Positions 1 through 8,408 of a stretch of 61,571 nucleotides of DNA are shown one piece after another. Each line of letters opens with the position of its first letter. Position 1 is the stretch's first letter. The notes below the pieces were generated by a model that saw only the letters and a program-made list of their open reading frames with translations, had not been told where the DNA came from and searched no databases. Position numbers and translations under genes: made by a program. This DNA is from Gaoshiqia sp050298035 (lineage in GTDB: Bacteria > Bacteroidota > Bacteroidia > Bacteroidales > Prolixibacteraceae): NCBI GenBank assembly GCA_050298035.1, contig JBNKTK010000006.1, forward strand, positions 1 to 61,571, read 5' to 3'.

Positions 1-1
1 A

Positions 2-607
2 GGTGGGGTAACTGCCTTGATTCTCGGGATCATCTGGTACTTTTCAACACTTGGAAAAGAAGAGATCACTACCATTTCAAATGTAGCCAGCAACTTCATC
101 CTGTTCTCAGTCATCATTTTCTTTATTTTACTGGGACTACGGAAGAAGATAAATATCTACGAATCGTTTATTGATGGCGCTAAAGACGGGTTTAAAACCG
201 CTATTAAGATTATTCCTTACCTCATTGCGATCCTCGTTGCGATAGGCGTTTTCAGGGCTTCGGGAGCAATGAATTGGTTTATTGACGGTATTGCCTGGAT
301 ATTGACAAAACTTGATATCAATACTGATTTTATCGGTGCCTTGCCAACTGCACTTATGAAACCATTAAGTGGGAGCGGGGCACGTGGGATGATGGTCGAT
401 GCAATGAATTCGTACGGTGCAGATTCCTTTGTTGGTCGCGTGGCAAGCACCGTGCAGGGAGCAACCGATACCACCTTTTATATTCTGGCAGTTTACTTTG
501 GTTCCGTCGGGATTAAAAAGACACGCCATGCCCTGGCCTGTGGCCTGTTTGCCGACCTTGTGGGAATTGTTGCCGCAATTTTAATGGCTTATCTTTTCTT
601 TCACTAA
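2..607 (+). CDS. SpmA/SpmB-type nucleoside recognition membrane protein, C-terminal part
   Basis: The frame is already open at the left edge, so this is the C-terminal part of a larger gene and its start lies outside the window. The visible ~200 residues hold several hydrophobic segments (for example FILFSVIIFFILLGL, IIPYLIAILVAIGVF and a C-terminal VGIVAAILMAYLFF) and the conserved stretch PLSGSGARGMM. This matches the SpmB half of the nucleoside recognition (Gate) family. In Bacteroidota the SpmA and SpmB halves are usually fused in one inner-membrane protein of about 400 residues, which fits a long missing N-terminus. The transported substrate or role outside spore formers is unknown. It converges on kdsA with a 40-bp gap. 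Confidence 0.8.
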   Translation, partial: GGVTALILGIIWYFSTLGKEEITTISNVASNFILFSVIIFFILLGLRKKINIYESFIDGAKDGFKTAIKIIPYLIAILVAIGVFRASGAMNWFIDGIAWILTKLDINTDFIGALPTALMKPLSGSGARGMMVDAMNSYGADSFVGRVASTVQGATDTTFYILAVYFGSVGIKKTRHALACGLFADLVGIVAAILMAYLFFH

Positions 608-647
608 TGGGTAAAATCCCCGTCATCCTATTTTCTGCGCAATAATA

Positions 648-1454
648 TTAAAGCTGATCGATAGTCTGTTTTAGTTTTACCAACTTCGTGAGCAGGTTTT
701 CCAGTAAGTCGAGCTGCAACATATTTGCGCCATCCGATTTGGCAACAGCCGGGTTCGGGTGCGTTTCAATGAAAATTCCATCAGCGCCGACTGCAATTCC
801 TGCACGTGCAATGGTTTCGATTAATTCAGGTTTTCCTCCGGTGACGCCACTTGCCTGGTTAGGTTGCTGGAGCGAATGCGTGATATCGAGGATCACTGGG
901 CAGTTGTTCTTTTTCATCTCCGGAATTCCGCGGTAGTCAACAATCAAATCCTGATAGCCGAAAGTTGTTCCGCGCTCGGTGAGCATTACTTTCTCATTTC
1001 CACTTTCCCTGATCTTGTTAACAGCAAACTGCATTGATTCGGGGGCAAGGAATTGTCCTTTTTTAATGTTTATTACTTTACCTGTTTCTGCCGCAGCAAT
1101 CAACAAATCAGTTTGGCGGCAAAGAAATGCCGGTATTTGCAGTACATCAACATATTGCGCAGCCATTTTAGCTTCAGCAGCTGAGTGGATGTCGGTAACA
1201 GTTGGTATGTCGAATCTGTCGCTTATTGCTTTTAATACCTTCAGGGCTTTTTCATCACCAATGCCGGTAAAAGAATCCAGGCGGGAACGGTTGGCCTTGC
1301 GGTATGAGCCTTTGAAAACAAACGGTATATGCAGTTTATCACTTATCGACAGGATTTTCTCAGCAATACTGAACGCCATTTCTTCGCCTTCAATTACACA
1401 AGGACCGGCCAATAGTATAAAGTTTTCACCTTCGTATTTTATTTTGGGGATCAT
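648..1454 (-). CDS. kdsA: 3-deoxy-8-phosphooctulonate synthase (Kdo-8-P synthase)
   Basis: Condenses phosphoenolpyruvate with D-arabinose 5-phosphate to Kdo 8-phosphate, an early step in making the Kdo of the lipopolysaccharide inner core; cytoplasmic. The 268-residue length is normal. Family signatures include AGPCVIE near the N-terminus, the substrate loop KGSYRKANRS, and GGKPELI with the later ETHPNP. Cys19 in the GPC motif is the metal ligand of the metal-dependent class; the E. coli class has Asn here, so this enzyme is predicted to need a divalent metal. The start at 1454 has a promoter-like TATCTTCG on the minus strand at 1467-1474, giving a very short leader. The gene stands alone. 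Confidence 0.97.
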   Translation of the reverse strand: MIPKIKYEGENFILLAGPCVIEGEEMAFSIAEKILSISDKLHIPFVFKGSYRKANRSRLDSFTGIGDEKALKVLKAISDRFDIPTVTDIHSAAEAKMAAQYVDVLQIPAFLCRQTDLLIAAAETGKVINIKKGQFLAPESMQFAVNKIRESGNEKVMLTERGTTFGYQDLIVDYRGIPEMKKNNCPVILDITHSLQQPNQASGVTGGKPELIETIARAGIAVGADGIFIETHPNPAVAKSDGANMLQLDLLENLLTKLVKLKQTIDQL

Positions 1455-1466
1455 GCTTTTTTTGTG

Positions 1467-1474
1467 CGAAGATA
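1467..1474 (-). promoter_or_regulatory. Candidate -7 element for kdsA
   Basis: TATCTTCG differs by one base from the Bacteroidota -7 consensus TAnnTTTG and lies 13 bp upstream of the kdsA start codon. No clear TTTG -33 partner was seen, so this is a modest call. Confidence 0.4.
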
Positions 1475-1674
1475 CAATAATGACGAAAATCTTTCCGTGT
1501 GACGGTTCAATTCTTTTCGATGTGTATCCTAAAAATTATGGCTGGAGGCTTATCCGGCAATTCTGTGGGTTATTTATCCTGAAGGATTACATGGAATAAA
1601 ACGGAGAGGGACAATTCGAAATAATAGGGGAGTGCAATGTTGAGATTAGTAGTTAATACCTAGCTTTTGGACAA

Positions 1675-1719
1675 TAAAAAAAGTACCGTGTGAAATGATC
1701 ATTTCAACACGGCACTTTT
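1675..1719 (-). terminator. Strong terminator downstream of the cellobiose phosphorylase gene
   Basis: A near-perfect palindrome about 40 bp long is centred on TGATCA. Its arms pair AAAGTACCGTGTGAAAT with ATTTCAACACGGCACTTT with few mismatches. On the minus strand it ends in a run of seven T residues, 16 bp after the stop codon of the gene at 1735. It also separates that gene from the kdsA promoter. Confidence 0.85.
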
Positions 1720-1734
1720 CAATTTCTGTACTAT

Positions 1735-4167
1735 TTAACCTAGTACAACTATTACGTCACAATGCTTATCTTTTGATATCGGAATTGTATTCCCCGGTAT
1801 TAACTGCTTGTCAACCCAAAGCTCTTTAATTCCTTTTTGCACATGATCGGGGTTTTTTACCTCGATATGGTAGGTTGTGCCGCGGAATGATCGCTGAATT
1901 TTGTAGCCATCCCATTCTGCCGGAATACAAGGTGCAATATTCAATCCGTTATAATCGGGCTGAATACCCAATATGTATCTTGATATTGCAAAAAAGTTCC
2001 AGGCTGCTGTTCCTGTAAGCCATGAGTTCTTTGCTTCTCCTGGTTTCCAGGCGTCTTTCCCGGCAATCATTTGTGAATAAACGTATGGCTCGGTTTTGTG
2101 GAGGTCACTGATTTCTTCCAGGTAAGCCGGAGCAATTTTTGAATAATATTCAAATGCCTGGTTACCATTCCCCAATACAGTTTCACCAACCACGATCCAT
2201 GGGTTATTATGGCAGAAAATCCCTGCATTCTCTTTATATCCTTCCGGGTAGCTACTGATTTCACCTTTGCTGTAATCGTAAGTTGTATATGCCGGATTAT
2301 TCAGTACAATACCATATTCGCAGTCGAGGTATTTTTTTACAGAGTCGAGGGCTTTTTGTGCTCTGCCATCTTCTTTACCGATTCCAGCCATCGTGCAATA
2401 ACCATTCGACTCGATAAAGATTTTACCTTCCTCATTTTCGTGGCTTCCGATTTTTTCCCCGTAGTAGTCATAGGCGCGCAAGAACCACTCTCCGTCCCAC
2501 GCATGTTTATTTATCGCGTTTTCCATTTCTCCGACTGCAGCCAGGGCTTTTGCTGCTTCATCTTCTTTTCCTAAACGTTTTAGCAAATCAGCATAGTCGG
2601 CTCCATACAGTACAAACATACCTGCAATCATGACGGATTCGGCTACACCTCCTGATTGGTTTTCCGTTGTTTGATAGGATTCATCCGGGTTTTTTGAAAA
2701 GCAATTGAGGTTAAGGCAATCATTCCAGTCGGCACGTCCGATCAGTGGAAGTCCGTGTGGCCCAAGATTGTTGGTAACATGCTCAAACGATCTTTTCAGG
2801 TGATCAAGCAGCGGCTGAGCTTTTGATTCATCATTTTCATAAGGGACAACTTCATCCAGAATGCTCCAGTCTCCGGTTTCTTTGATGTAAATCGTTGTCG
2901 ACAGGATCAGCCAAAGCGGGTCATCGTTGAAATTTCCGCCAATGTCCGAGTTCCCCTTCTTGGTCAGCGGCTGGTACTGATGGTATGCACCGCCATCTTC
3001 CATTTGAGTTGCCGCCAGGTCAAGAATACGTTCCCTGGCTTTTTCGGGCACAAGATGAACAAACCCGATAAGGTCTTGGTTTGAGTCGCGGAATCCCATT
3101 CCACGGCCGATACCAGATTCAAAGAAAGAGGCTGAACGTGACATGTTGAATGTAACCATACACTGATACTGGTTCCAGATGTTAACCATACGGTCCAGCT
3201 TTTCGTCGTGGCTACTGACTTTATAGTTTGACAGGAGGTTGTCCCAATGGTTTTTCAGTTCATCAAAAGCAGCGTTAACTTTTTCAACCGTATCAAACCT
3301 TGAGATTGTTTTTTTTGCGTTGTCTTTTTTGATGACTTTTTTAGATTCCCATTTGTCGTTTTCATCATTTTCAACATAGCCTAACAGGAAAACAAATTCT
3401 TTTTCTTCACCGGGCTCCAATTCAATTTCAAGGCAATGTGAAGCGATTGGTGACCAGCCATGTGCAACGGTATTGGTGGGGGTGCCGCTTTCAACAACCT
3501 GCGGCATTTGGTATGAATTGTACAGGCCAACAAATGTTTCCCGGTCTGTGTCAAATCCTGCAATTTCCTCATTTACATGATAGAATGCAAAGTGATTACG
3601 ACGCTCGCGGTATTCTGTTTTGTGATAGATGGTTGATCCATGTACTTCAACTTCGCCGGTTGAGTAATTACGCTGGAAGTTTGTCATATCATCCAGGGCA
3701 TTCCATAGACACCATTCAACAAATGAGAAAAGTTTAAAATTTTTCTTTTCAGCAGTCAGGTTCTTTAACCGTACTTTCTGTATTTCTGCTGTTGCGTTTA
3801 ATGGTACAAAATATAATACTTCGGCCTGTAGCCCATTCTTCTCAGCCTGGATTGCAGTGTATCCCAAACCATGACGGCACGAATAGTTCTCGACAGGTGT
3901 TTTGGCAGGCTTCCAACCTGGCGACCAGATAGTGTCCCCTTCTTTTATATAGAAGTATTTGCCATTATCATCGATGGGTACGTTGTTGTACCGGTAGCGT
4001 GTGATCCGGCGCAGACGGGCATCTTTATAAAAACTATAGCCACCGGCAGTGTTGGAAATTAAGCTGAAGAAGTCGTCGTTGCCCAGGTAATTAATCCAGG
4101 GCCAGGGAGTTTGTGGGTTTGTAATCACATATTCCCTTTTGTCATCATTAAAATAACCGAATTTCAT
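1735..4167 (-). CDS. Cellobiose phosphorylase, glycoside hydrolase family 94
   Basis: Phosphorolysis of cellobiose to alpha-glucose 1-phosphate and glucose in the cytoplasm; no signal peptide is present. The 810 residues are full length for the family. The N-terminal beta-sandwich begins with YFNDDKREYVIT. The (alpha/alpha)6 barrel carries ESGIGRGMGFRDSNQD, YHQYQPLTKKG and GRADWNDCLN. Asp483 in the last motif corresponds to the general-acid Asp490 of the Cellulomonas gilvus enzyme. These stretches agree with cellobiose phosphorylase closely enough to prefer it over chitobiose or cellodextrin phosphorylase. No cellodextrin transporter or glucanase is adjacent. A textbook Bacteroidota promoter lies at 4207-4237. 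Confidence 0.95.
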   Translation of the reverse strand: MKFGYFNDDKREYVITNPQTPWPWINYLGNDDFFSLISNTAGGYSFYKDARLRRITRYRYNNVPIDDNGKYFYIKEGDTIWSPGWKPAKTPVENYSCRHGLGYTAIQAEKNGLQAEVLYFVPLNATAEIQKVRLKNLTAEKKNFKLFSFVEWCLWNALDDMTNFQRNYSTGEVEVHGSTIYHKTEYRERRNHFAFYHVNEEIAGFDTDRETFVGLYNSYQMPQVVESGTPTNTVAHGWSPIASHCLEIELEPGEEKEFVFLLGYVENDENDKWESKKVIKKDNAKKTISRFDTVEKVNAAFDELKNHWDNLLSNYKVSSHDEKLDRMVNIWNQYQCMVTFNMSRSASFFESGIGRGMGFRDSNQDLIGFVHLVPEKARERILDLAATQMEDGGAYHQYQPLTKKGNSDIGGNFNDDPLWLILSTTIYIKETGDWSILDEVVPYENDESKAQPLLDHLKRSFEHVTNNLGPHGLPLIGRADWNDCLNLNCFSKNPDESYQTTENQSGGVAESVMIAGMFVLYGADYADLLKRLGKEDEAAKALAAVGEMENAINKHAWDGEWFLRAYDYYGEKIGSHENEEGKIFIESNGYCTMAGIGKEDGRAQKALDSVKKYLDCEYGIVLNNPAYTTYDYSKGEISSYPEGYKENAGIFCHNNPWIVVGETVLGNGNQAFEYYSKIAPAYLEEISDLHKTEPYVYSQMIAGKDAWKPGEAKNSWLTGTAAWNFFAISRYILGIQPDYNGLNIAPCIPAEWDGYKIQRSFRGTTYHIEVKNPDHVQKGIKELWVDKQLIPGNTIPISKDKHCDVIVVLG

Positions 4168-4206
4168 ATAATCCTTGTTAGGTATGTCTTACTTCAAAAA
4201 ATTTTC

Positions 4207-4237
4207 CAAATGTATTGTTTATTGTAAAAATAACAAA
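4207..4237 (-). promoter_or_regulatory. Consensus promoter for the cellobiose phosphorylase gene
   Basis: On the minus strand TTTG (4237-4234) is followed after exactly 19 bp by TACATTTG (4214-4207). This is a full match to the Bacteroidota housekeeping promoter TTTG-N19-TAnnTTTG. Transcription should begin near 4200, about 33 nt before the start codon at 4167, so the gene can be expressed independently of the upstream unknown gene. Confidence 0.75.
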
Positions 4238-4272
4238 ATGAGAATCGTGTATTGCAAGGAGAAAAACAAGGA

Positions 4273-4812
4273 TTACATCAACTTCATAACTTCGGATCTG
4301 AATTTGAGGAGTTCAGTTTTATAGATTTGAAAATATTCATTCAGAAGATGTGTTTTTGCTTTAATGAAAGTGCGGAGCATTTTATCGTTTTCTACGTCCA
4401 ATAATTCATCCAAAAACTGCCACCTCTTTTCTTCAAACCAGTTTTCATCTTTTAAAAGTCTTCTGTCCCCGTATTTTTGAAAGTAATATAAATACACCTG
4501 CATGGCATGATGCGTATCGGGCTTTTCCATAAGCCTTTTCAATCCTCCTGAGTAAGCTCTGATGAGGTACCAGTTTTTATTCAATTCATCAGAGTATTCA
4601 ACCAAAAATTTAATATTTTTTAGCTTTATGTAGAAACGGTTGATTTCCCGATTTTTTATATGATCTTCAAGTTCATACACTATTTCGGGAATGTATGCTA
4701 CAAACTCATTCAAAAACTCATTTTCGTTCTTCTCGGGAGGCTTGAGTTTATTTGCCGGTATTTTGATATACGTTTTGTTGAAATACTTCACAAAACTTTC
4801 TGCTGATGTCAT
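4273..4812 (-). CDS. Uncharacterised 179-residue cytoplasmic protein
   Basis: Not recognised. The protein is charged and helical, without signal peptide or membrane segment, and contains repeated aromatic/leucine heptad-like stretches (YFQKYGDRRLLKDENWFEEKRWQFLDELL), typical of an all-helical fold. It lies 105 bp upstream of the cellobiose phosphorylase gene on the same strand, but that gene has its own promoter in the gap, so co-function is only a guess. The ATG at 4812 is followed by a normal reading frame and codon use like its neighbours. Confidence 0.7.
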   Translation of the reverse strand: MTSAESFVKYFNKTYIKIPANKLKPPEKNENEFLNEFVAYIPEIVYELEDHIKNREINRFYIKLKNIKFLVEYSDELNKNWYLIRAYSGGLKRLMEKPDTHHAMQVYLYYFQKYGDRRLLKDENWFEEKRWQFLDELLDVENDKMLRTFIKAKTHLLNEYFQIYKTELLKFRSEVMKLM

Positions 4813-5009
4813 ATTTTAAAGTATTAAACCACAATTTAGGTTGATTATGGTTAATTGTCAATGGGTTATATCGTCAATTTATTGAAATGATGTTTCCGGT
4901 TAGCAATGTAATCTCCCTGACGAGCAAAAATATTTGCCTTTGAAAAGTATTTATGTTTTGAAAAGCAATATGTTTTTACCCGGAAAATTCGAATTATTAA
5001 GAAACTTTA

Positions 5010-5017
5010 TAAATTTG
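5010..5017 (+). promoter_or_regulatory. Candidate -7 element for the SGNH esterase gene
   Basis: TAAATTTG is a perfect TAnnTTTG match. Transcription would start near 5024, 22 nt before the proposed TTG start at 5046. No TTTG was seen at the expected -33 position. Confidence 0.5.
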
Positions 5018-5045
5018 GTCAAATTATTTATTTAGTACCCAACAC

Positions 5046-6149
5046 TTGAGAAGTAAGTCAACTTATCTGATGGCTTTGTCATTACTGTTTATTTTTAGCA
5101 ATTGTCAGCCCGGAAAAAAAACATTTTATCCTTCTAATGATCTTAAATTTCAGTATTCCGGAAGGATTGACTCTTTACCTGATAGCTCAGTTGTGCTGAT
5201 CGGATCAGCATCTTCTGTAACCTTTCATTTTGAGAGTGATTCATGCCCGGTTGCGATGAAACTTGGTAAAACAGGTGTCAAATACAACTTTGTATCTCTC
5301 GAAGTTGATGGCAATTATATTGAACGAATCAGGACTGAAGGTGAAACAGAGAGGTTTTATCAAATACCTTTGACGGCAGGTTCAAAAGAGCACACGGTTT
5401 CAATCTACAAATCTACTGAAGCTTCGGTGGGCGATATTTTGTTTTGCGGTGCAGTAGTCGACAAATTAATTGAACCGTCACCAAAGCCTGAAAAGAAGAT
5501 TGAGTTTATTGGTAATTCAATTACCTGCGGTGTGGGTATCGACTGGAAAGAAATACCTTGTGACTCGGGTGAATGGCACGATCAGCACAATTCGTATTGG
5601 GCCTATGGGCCGAGGGTTGCCCGGGCTTTGAATTTGCAGTACATGCTAAGTTCGGTCTCAGGGATCGGAATGTACCGTTACTGGAATGTGGACGAACCAT
5701 CGATGCCCAAAATTTATGAAAACCGGTATTTGAATACGGATGATTCAAAGAAATGGGACTTTACAGGTTTTACGCCGGATGTTGTCAGTATTTGCCTCGG
5801 CACAAATGATTTATCGGATGGCGATCACATTCATGAGCGACCGGATTTTGATGCAGAGATGTTTAAATCGAATTACATTTCTTTTATCGAGATGATTTAT
5901 TCCCATTATCCCGATGTGCAGGTTGTATTGTTGAGCAGCCCGGTTTTGGAAGGCGGGGAAAATGAAATTTTGATGATATGCCTGACTGAAATTCAACAGC
6001 ATTTTAATGATGCCAATGTTGCAAAACCAATATCAATTTTTGAATTTCATGATATTCACCCTCATGGGGGCACAGGTCATCCGGATAAAGAAGACCATGC
6101 CCGGATGGCAGATCAATTGATCCCTTTTTACAAGCAGTATTTTGAGTAG
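5046..6149 (+). CDS. SGNH/GDSL esterase lipoprotein, carbohydrate esterase family 2-like
   Basis: Predicted deacetylase of plant polysaccharides or oligosaccharides, anchored in the envelope. The start is TTG at 5046: this keeps a basic n-region before the hydrophobic core and lipobox FSNC (Cys20), whereas the internal ATG at 5070 would remove it. Residues ~30-140 form a beta-rich N-terminal domain, as in CE2 enzymes. The SGNH hydrolase domain follows with GNSITCG (nucleophile Ser158), GTND in block III and the block V region GHPDKEDH (His351). The substrate is not shown by the sequence; acetylated xylan or glucomannan would fit the family. Confidence 0.82.
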   Translation: MRSKSTYLMALSLLFIFSNCQPGKKTFYPSNDLKFQYSGRIDSLPDSSVVLIGSASSVTFHFESDSCPVAMKLGKTGVKYNFVSLEVDGNYIERIRTEGETERFYQIPLTAGSKEHTVSIYKSTEASVGDILFCGAVVDKLIEPSPKPEKKIEFIGNSITCGVGIDWKEIPCDSGEWHDQHNSYWAYGPRVARALNLQYMLSSVSGIGMYRYWNVDEPSMPKIYENRYLNTDDSKKWDFTGFTPDVVSICLGTNDLSDGDHIHERPDFDAEMFKSNYISFIEMIYSHYPDVQVVLLSSPVLEGGENEILMICLTEIQQHFNDANVAKPISIFEFHDIHPHGGTGHPDKEDHARMADQLIPFYKQYFE

Positions 6150-6212
6150 GGGATAGAGCTGTCTTTGGAAAAATATAATTTAAATTTTTTCGGTTCTGGT
6201 GAAACAGCTGTG

Positions 6213-6422
6213 AATTGCAAAAGAGGCTGTCCCAAAGTCAGACTAAGGAAACTTCAACTTACAAATTGGAAGCAACCTTGAAATTTACCCCTCCAAACCT
6301 CCCCTAAAGGTGAGGCTTAAAGTCCCCTTCAGGGGATTTAGGGGTTAGGAACTTGAGCTGAACTTACAATTTGACAGTTCCGAAAAAGTGCTCAGAACTT
6401 TCGGGACAGCCTCTTGCAATTT
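6213..6422. repeat. Non-coding MITE-like element with terminal inverted repeats
   Basis: The ends AATTGCAAAAGAGGCTGTCC (from 6213) and, inverted, the segment 6396-6422 match over about 24 positions with two small differences. The shared core is AGAGGCTGTCCC-AAAGT. The ~210 bp between them contain a second palindromic unit, AGTCCCCTTCAGGGGATTTAGGGG at 6332-6355 in part, preceded by its C-rich complement near 6283-6308. No open frame is present. It looks like a defective transposon or MITE carrying a REP-like centre. It fills most of the spacer 6150-6546; the rest shows nothing recognisable. Confidence 0.7.
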
Positions 6423-6546
6423 ATAATTTGAAAGAGGTGACAGAAATATATAAACTGACTTTAAATGAAATCTGTTTCAACTACTTTTGAAAGCATATCA
6501 GTATAAGGGCCAGTGAAATTTCTATTCTTCAAAATCAATTCCTGTC

Positions 6547-7041
6547 CTATTTATCTGTTAACAGATATTTATTGATATTATCGATAAACATGTTTTTTGT
6601 GTCTTCTTTCGATCGTCCGATCCCTGCAGTCATAACCGGTTTTCCGTTCATGGGAATGTAAAGGAATGCCGGGATGCTTTGAATCCCAAATACGCTTGCC
6701 AGTTCCCGCTCATTTTGAGTATTGATTTTATACACTTTGATTTTTCCTGCGTATTCTTTCGATACTTCATCCAGTATTGGCGAGGCAATTCGGCATGGAC
6801 CGCACCAGTCGGCATAAAAGTCAATGATAACAGGTTGTTTTCCCAGAAACTTCCATTCGTTGGGAGACGAATTATAATCCCATATTTCTTTGACGAACTG
6901 ATCTTTTGTTAGTTGTGTCGTCCCTCCTTCACCGCTTTCTGTTTCAGAAACAGAAGTGTCTGGTTTTTTCTCGGCGTTACCTGTAGCACAACCTTGTAGG
7001 CTGATTGCTGCCAGCAGTAGCATAAATAGTAATTTTCTCAT
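6547..7041 (-). CDS. Thioredoxin-domain lipoprotein
   Basis: Predicted envelope thiol-disulfide oxidoreductase. The lipobox LQGC places the lipidated cysteine at residue 18. A low-complexity acidic/Ser/Gly linker runs to about residue 42, then a complete thioredoxin fold carries the active site WCGPC (Cys80, Cys83) and the cis-proline loop SIPAFL. The exact WCGPC sequence resembles reducing thioredoxins more than DsbA-type oxidases. A partner or substrate is not evident from neighbours. 164 residues. Confidence 0.9.
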   Translation of the reverse strand: MRKLLFMLLLAAISLQGCATGNAEKKPDTSVSETESGEGGTTQLTKDQFVKEIWDYNSSPNEWKFLGKQPVIIDFYADWCGPCRIASPILDEVSKEYAGKIKVYKINTQNERELASVFGIQSIPAFLYIPMNGKPVMTAGIGRSKEDTKNMFIDNINKYLLTDK

Positions 7042-7061
7042 ATTCTTGTTTTTATTAGTTT

Positions 7062-7363
7062 ATTTTCAATAGTTGATCAATTTTTGCCTTGTCAAAACCG
7101 ACAATCATTTTACCTTTTATTTCTGCCTTGGGATTGCACCAGCTAAAGGTTGATGTCGCAGATATTAAAACCTGTATTGCAGCTTTTTGTTGTGGCTGTG
7201 AAGCGGTAGTACTCTTTTCTCTCCCATTTTTTTAATAGTCCGAAGTTTGTACCCCGTTGATGATGTTCGCTAGTGTGCCATTCTCAAGCCACATAGCTTC
7301 ATTATAGTTCACGGTGTTCTGATCCTTTTTGGGAAAGGAGAAGTGCCACTCTATGCTCTTCAT
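7062..7363 (-). pseudogene. Probable remains of a small decayed gene or genes
   Basis: Several short frames on the minus strand read like protein but are interrupted. One runs from ATG at 7363 to a stop at 7232 (43 codons, starting MKSIEWHFSFPKK). A second, in another frame, reads WERKEYYRFTATTKSCNTGF near 7225-7150. A third ends at 7062 with KGKMIVGFDKAKIDQLLKIN. No single frame joins them, so a frameshifted or truncated gene is the simplest reading. The whole gap 7042-7534 holds nothing else except the ribosome-binding site of the next gene. Function not recognised. Confidence 0.3.
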
Positions 7364-7520
7364 CCAGTTTTTCTTTTAATTCTTTCAGGTTTTCAAAATT
7401 CTCTCCAAATATAAATATTTAAATATATACAGAATTAAATATCAATGATTGTGCCATAATTTTTTTCTCTGAACGCAACCATTTTTGTCAGTTTACAATC
7501 TTCTTTTGAGAATGACAAAA

Positions 7521-7528
7521 AGGAGGAA
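7521..7528 (+). promoter_or_regulatory. Unusually strong Shine-Dalgarno sequence
   Basis: AGGAGGAA lies 6 bp before the ATG at 7535. Most genes in this window lack a recognisable Shine-Dalgarno sequence, as is general in Bacteroidota, so this one stands out and fixes the start codon. Confidence 0.6.
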
Positions 7529-7534
7529 AAAAGT

Positions 7535-8224
7535 ATGAAACAGTTATTAAAGTTTAGCTTAATTGGATTGCTTACAGTGTGTTTGTTCAGTTGTGACTTA
7601 GATGATAATGATGATGGCTATTCGCTAGGCAATTTTTGGGTTAGTTTCGGTTTGGTAAACTTTGATGGGGGTGATTCGAATGACTTCACCATTACATTGG
7701 ATGATGGATCTGAATTATTCCCGGTTAATCAGTTCTACATTCATGACCTGAAAGACAGTTTGCGGGTTTTGGTTAATTATACAATTGTAGGCGATAAGCA
7801 TATTGGAGATGATGGTGAGCAATACTATGCAAAAATCAACGAGGTAAGTAAAATCCTTTTTAAAGGCATTTTAGATATCACGCCTGAAATTGAAGACAGC
7901 ATTGGCAATGATCCTGTCCATGTTGAAGATGTATGGAAGAAAGACAATATGCTGACATTTGAATTGAAGTTCTATGGAAATGGAAGTACCCACTTTATAA
8001 ACCTGGTAAAGCAACCCGGAGAACTTACCGGTGAAGACCAGCCTGTTGCCTTGGAATTGCGGCACAATGACAACAACGATCAACCTGTGTACAGAATGTC
8101 AGCCTATGTGACTTTTGATTTGTCAGCAATAAAAATTGCGGGACAGGATTCAACAACATTTGTAATCAGTGGGGATGATTACAATGATGAGTCATTTAAT
8201 TATGAAGGGGTTTATCATTATTGA
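7535..8224 (+). CDS. NigD-like lipoprotein
   Basis: Secreted lipoprotein with lipobox LFSC (Cys20) followed by an Asp-rich stretch (DLDDNDDGYSLGNFW), the arrangement of NigD-like proteins of Bacteroidota (N-terminal OB-like and C-terminal beta domains). 229 residues, about the usual family length. NigD proteins are linked to bacteriocin loci in Bacteroides, but most members are uncharacterised and no bacteriocin gene is adjacent here. The start at ATG 7535 is preceded by AGGAGGAA at 7521-7528, a strong Shine-Dalgarno sequence that is unusual in this phylum. A terminator follows at 8255. Confidence 0.8.
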   Translation: MKQLLKFSLIGLLTVCLFSCDLDDNDDGYSLGNFWVSFGLVNFDGGDSNDFTITLDDGSELFPVNQFYIHDLKDSLRVLVNYTIVGDKHIGDDGEQYYAKINEVSKILFKGILDITPEIEDSIGNDPVHVEDVWKKDNMLTFELKFYGNGSTHFINLVKQPGELTGEDQPVALELRHNDNNDQPVYRMSAYVTFDLSAIKIAGQDSTTFVISGDDYNDESFNYEGVYHY

Positions 8225-8254
8225 TGATTGTTGTTCATCATCAATTGGTTAAGA

Positions 8255-8290
8255 TGGCACCTGTTTCCGAAAGGAGATAGGTGCTTTTTT
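8255..8290 (+). terminator. Terminator after the NigD-like gene
   Basis: GGCACCTGTTTCC and GGAGATAGGTGC pair around a GAAA loop with G-U tolerance, followed by six T residues. It lies 31 bp after the stop codon. Confidence 0.85.
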
Positions 8291-8408
8291 ACATGTAGTA
8301 TTGGAGCAGAATGGCAGATAACGTAATCCGGATGATTTTTGCATTTTCATAATTCTGGTTAATGATGTATTTTGCGCCTTCTGAAATTCCTGAAAACTTT
8401 ACACATCT

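Noticed and set aside
979..1599. 206-codon plus-strand frame over kdsA
   Set aside because: Antisense shadow of the well-supported kdsA gene.
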